Assembly: GCA_963556255.1 (NCBI GenBank)
Contig: OY744605.1
Coordinates: 66,137,202 to 66,201,201, forward strand
Direction: 5' to 3'
DNA length: 64,000 bases
Origin: Allolobophora icterica
Taxonomy: Eukaryota; Annelida; Clitellata; Crassiclitellata; Lumbricidae
Below, piece by piece: positions 61,801 to 64,000 of the stretch; the stretch's first letter is position 1, and the number at the start of each line of letters is the position of its first letter. Under the pieces are notes generated by a model. The model did not search any database, was not told the DNA's origin, and was given only the letters and a program-made list of their open reading frames with translations. The translations under genes and the position numbers were made by a program.

Positions 61801-64000
61801 TAAACTTGTGTTGATGATGAAGAAAACGAATTAAGTAAACCAGAATTAAAAATGAAAAGCGAAAACTTTGAAAATAACCTGTGGTGATGCGGGTGACAAA
61901 GATGATCGCTGATGGGGGTATGATCCACTCTCACCACTCCCGACAGGGTGCTGGTCAGCTGAACGAACACTGTGCGGCACCGTGATTGGTTCGGAGGTTG
62001 TTCTGTTCAGGCGTGGACTGTGCTTTGGAGATGCCTTTCCGGGTGAGCGTGTGCCACTGGCGTGTGCCAAGTTGTTGCCTTCTGAAGGACTCGTCTTCAT
62101 CTGTTGACTGACGTTAAATGTGACTCGCTGACCGATTCTCGATGAAAGTCTTCCCAGGGAATTTGATGAATCATCCGAACTGTCACCACCAGAAGTTACA
62201 CTATACTTACGCTATGCTACCTATCTATATATGTATGCAAGAATGTGCATGTATGTATTCATCATGCAAGTACATGTATGTATGTATAATATTTGTATAT
62301 ATGTATGTGTGAATGTACATATGTATGCAGGCATTTATGCAGTACTTTACAAGAACCTCTCAATAGTGATCTTCATGTGAAGCAGTTTTTGAGCCTTGCA
62401 GCTTGTGACATGAGCTACTTCGTCTAAATTCCTTGCCTCTCCTCCACAAGCAACATCATTACATAGTATCATGGTTTTGTGTTGTTAGGTTGGGAACAAC
62501 TATCAGTAGTCTATGTTAACACTTTAACGATGAGTTGCATTGGTTTCCCAATCACATTTAGTACATGCTCGTCATGAAAGTGTTAATGAGGTGCTGCACA
62601 AATTTTCTGTAATAATTAATTACAATAAAAAGTGCTTGGGTACGTAAACGTTGACTCATCTTTTTACTTAGTAGCAATCGTGAAGATGCATTACAGCACA
62701 CGTCCTACAGATTAGATTAGATCAAATTCTTACCCAAAAACTGCATTCAGTTCAAATGGCTGACTGGTAGAACCACTGCTGCCACCTACAAAACCAGGAC
62801 ATTGACAGAATATAGCAAATTCTATGCGCAAATTATCATTATTATTATTATAAACCATTTATTAAGCAAAGTTATCTAATGACAAAGCATCACTTGATGG
62901 CACTGAGCAATGGTGAGTGAATGACTTGCTCAAGGTCCCTACACAGTAACCTCACAGTAATCTCAAGGGAGGCTGAACCCATATTCTCCACATTACAAGG
63001 ATAGAGCTCTAACCAAGTGGTCACTGTGTCCCTTGTGCAAATTGTACATTTTATGCATCATTCTTGTTCCATTAGTCATGTGACTGGCTGATTGCAGAGG
63101 TCTGATATTTCCTGATGCATGCTTGTTTTTAATGTGCACATGTCTTGAGTTTTTGCTCAATGGCACCACTTAAGTTGCGTGAATAAAATAATACTAATAA
63201 TTGTTTATTACAAAGTGTCCTGCAATGTCACTTCGAACTAACAGACTGCTGGTTAATAGTAAATGCAACATTGCCAACAGTTGACACCTCAAGCATCAGA
63301 TATCAATGACATGGATAACTGGCAGACAAGATTAGATTACCGGTACCTGAACAGTCAGATGGAATTTCTGGTGGAACTACCACATAATCGTCAAGCGTAG
63401 GGGAGTCACTCCGAAATGGTCCCTGTCCCACCTGAACAAAATCGCGTCCTTCACTTGGAGAGCTGCTGTCACTGTCCAGCTGGGGCCTTGAATACGTAAA
63501 ATGCGCCCCTGCTGAAGAGCCCTGTTTCAACACAATAAAAGTACAGAATGGTAAAGTATCATAATGTAAAGTTATCTTTCCTGTACAACATACCTCCATC
63601 CATCCACATAACTCTGTGCATAAGCTTTGCTTGTGCTTTGCTACACACAAAGATCTGCACTTCCGCAAATTAACTCCAGCTCAGCCTGCCTTCTCCTGTA
63701 GTGGGCCTTCCATTGCACATATGTACTGTTTAATTTCCTTCTACTTAAAATACATTTTCAACCTTTCCTTCTACCCAAAATACATTTTCAACTACATTAA
63801 AAAGCACTTATTCGCCTCAGCTCTCAATATAGGATTATATAATTAATGTCATGAACACAACTGAAACATACACCTCCGACAGGTTCTTACGGGGCACTAC
63901 ACCTTCTGTTACAATTAAAATTACGACGTAACAACAACTTACTCGAGATGTTGGGGAGCCTGAATTGGCATAAAACGGAGATGCTGACAGCAACTTTGAT
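52907..64000 (-). CDS. ULK1/2: ULK1/2 (Atg1) autophagy kinase, 3' half, partial
   Basis: Exons (5' to 3'): 64000-63943 (runs off the window), 63521-63347, 62785-62734, 62200-61879, 61337-61295, 60643-60539, 60169-59981, 58186-58073, 57565-57390, 56881-56593, 55524-55388, 54526-54482, 53703-53613, 52971-52907; all phases agree, giving 619 residues and a stop. ULK kinases start autophagy under nutrient control; their C-terminal domain binds ATG13 and FIP200. Seen here: a Ser/Pro-rich linker; LDDYVVVPPEIP, like the LC3-interacting region of ULK1; FTLGSPPAGT, like ULK1's 'FTVGSPPSG'; FDAPEMVEETLLSKEH leading into the EAT/tMIT domain (KLDFVLALVECIIDLA, LEQIALYVRALNLLSASL, CLAKCKSLN, ADKLLYAHAIES, YYRDGIILLHSL); and YKERVERHLSS near the end. 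The kinase domain must lie beyond 64000. The 45-base exon 54526-54482 is the least certain. Confidence 0.92.
55770..56035 (-). mobile_element. tRNA-derived SINE with (GAT)n tail
   Basis: On the minus strand a tRNA-like head (GATGTAGCGTTATGTGACC, then a B-box-like GGTTGGAATC) is followed by the core CTTGGACAAGTTGC and ends in a run of about 25 ATC triplets (55770-55850). The tail has become a microsatellite. It lies in an intron of the ULK gene. Confidence 0.7.
57885..58000. repeat. (ACAT/ATAC)n microsatellite
   Basis: A degenerate run of CATACATACA- and CACACACA-type units lies in a ULK intron. Confidence 0.85.
58445..58495. repeat. (AT)n tract with TATACTG units
   Basis: Short alternating AT runs are joined by ATATACTGT units. 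It lies in a ULK intron. Confidence 0.8.
58959..59388 (-). pseudogene. LINE open-reading-frame 3' fragment
   Basis: The minus-strand frame runs from PTVLYGCETWTMTK through ACEMWIWRKMLRISWTEKRT, MKLRFFGHVMRSDGLEKE and GRRRLGRPRRRWMDEI to a stop after DSTR. These are the standard C-terminal motifs of a widespread non-LTR retrotransposon endonuclease/reverse-transcriptase protein ('LYGCETWTL', 'FFGHVMR', 'GRPR..W.D'). About 143 codons are open, so it is a fairly young 5'-truncated copy in a ULK intron, in the same orientation as the gene. Confidence 0.92.
62212..62335. repeat. (ATGT)n microsatellite
   Basis: A degenerate run of TATGTATG and TGTATATATG units lies in a ULK intron directly upstream of the exon ending at 62200. 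Confidence 0.85.
62838..63032 (-). mobile_element. tRNA-derived SINE with (TAA)n tail
   Basis: On the minus strand the head shows an A box (TGACCACTTGGTTAGAGC), then a B-box-like GGTTCAGCC, the core ACCTTGAGCAAGTCATTCAC, and a tail ending in ATAATAATAATAATG. The order head, core, triplet tail is that of a tRNA SINE. It lies in a ULK intron. Confidence 0.78.

Overview
The window is nuclear DNA from an animal. Its genes are split by GT-AG introns, it carries single orthologues of conserved metazoan genes (ELP5, ULK1/2), and it is crowded with eukaryotic transposons (hAT, Harbinger-like, Helitron, LINE, LTR, tRNA-derived SINE). The octamer TAGGCCTA recurs throughout. The whole looks like a repeat-rich marine invertebrate, but I cannot fix the phylum from this sequence alone.

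There are three protein-coding genes, all on the minus strand. ELP5 (14494-15441) is almost intronless in its coding part. A 16-exon gene (29814-46170) encodes a predicted 595-residue nuclear RNA-binding protein with an N-terminal SAP domain, an acidic stretch, an RRM, an RS-like segment and a Gly-rich tail; I could not name it. The 3' half of an Atg1/ULK1/2 autophagy kinase gene (14 exons, 52907 to the window edge) holds the Ser/Pro-rich linker, a likely LC3-interacting motif and the C-terminal EAT/tMIT domain; the kinase domain lies beyond position 64000. Exon joins were read by eye from splice sites, and every reading phase agrees.

Region by region: 1313-8958 is a 7.6-kb hAT-like element with a perfect 8-bp target duplication. 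It contains a smaller hAT element, a 3.6-kb polypyrimidine satellite, a 1.3-kb palindromic element and a 55-bp-arm hairpin. 9558-11300 holds degenerate exon-like tandem segments interrupted by a Harbinger-type MITE. 11390-13460 is a 20-bp minisatellite with higher-order structure. ELP5 follows. 16030-16960 is a dead LINE fragment split by a MITE. 17087-25637 is an 8.55-kb foldback element flanked by a perfect 9-bp duplication; its arms are arrays of an 84-bp satellite and it carries two Helitrons and a solo LTR. From 29.8 kb onwards the two large genes fill the window, their introns and flanks carrying many hAT MITEs with intact 8-bp duplications, a 3.1-kb hAT element, a TA-flanked element, LINE fragments and SINEs.

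The genes do not form an operon or an obvious shared pathway. ELP5 acts in tRNA wobble-uridine modification, ULK1/2 in autophagy initiation, and the SAP/RRM protein probably in nuclear RNA handling. The most notable material is the transposon architecture, above all the giant satellite-armed foldback element and the family of three intronic hAT MITEs whose paired ends co-vary.
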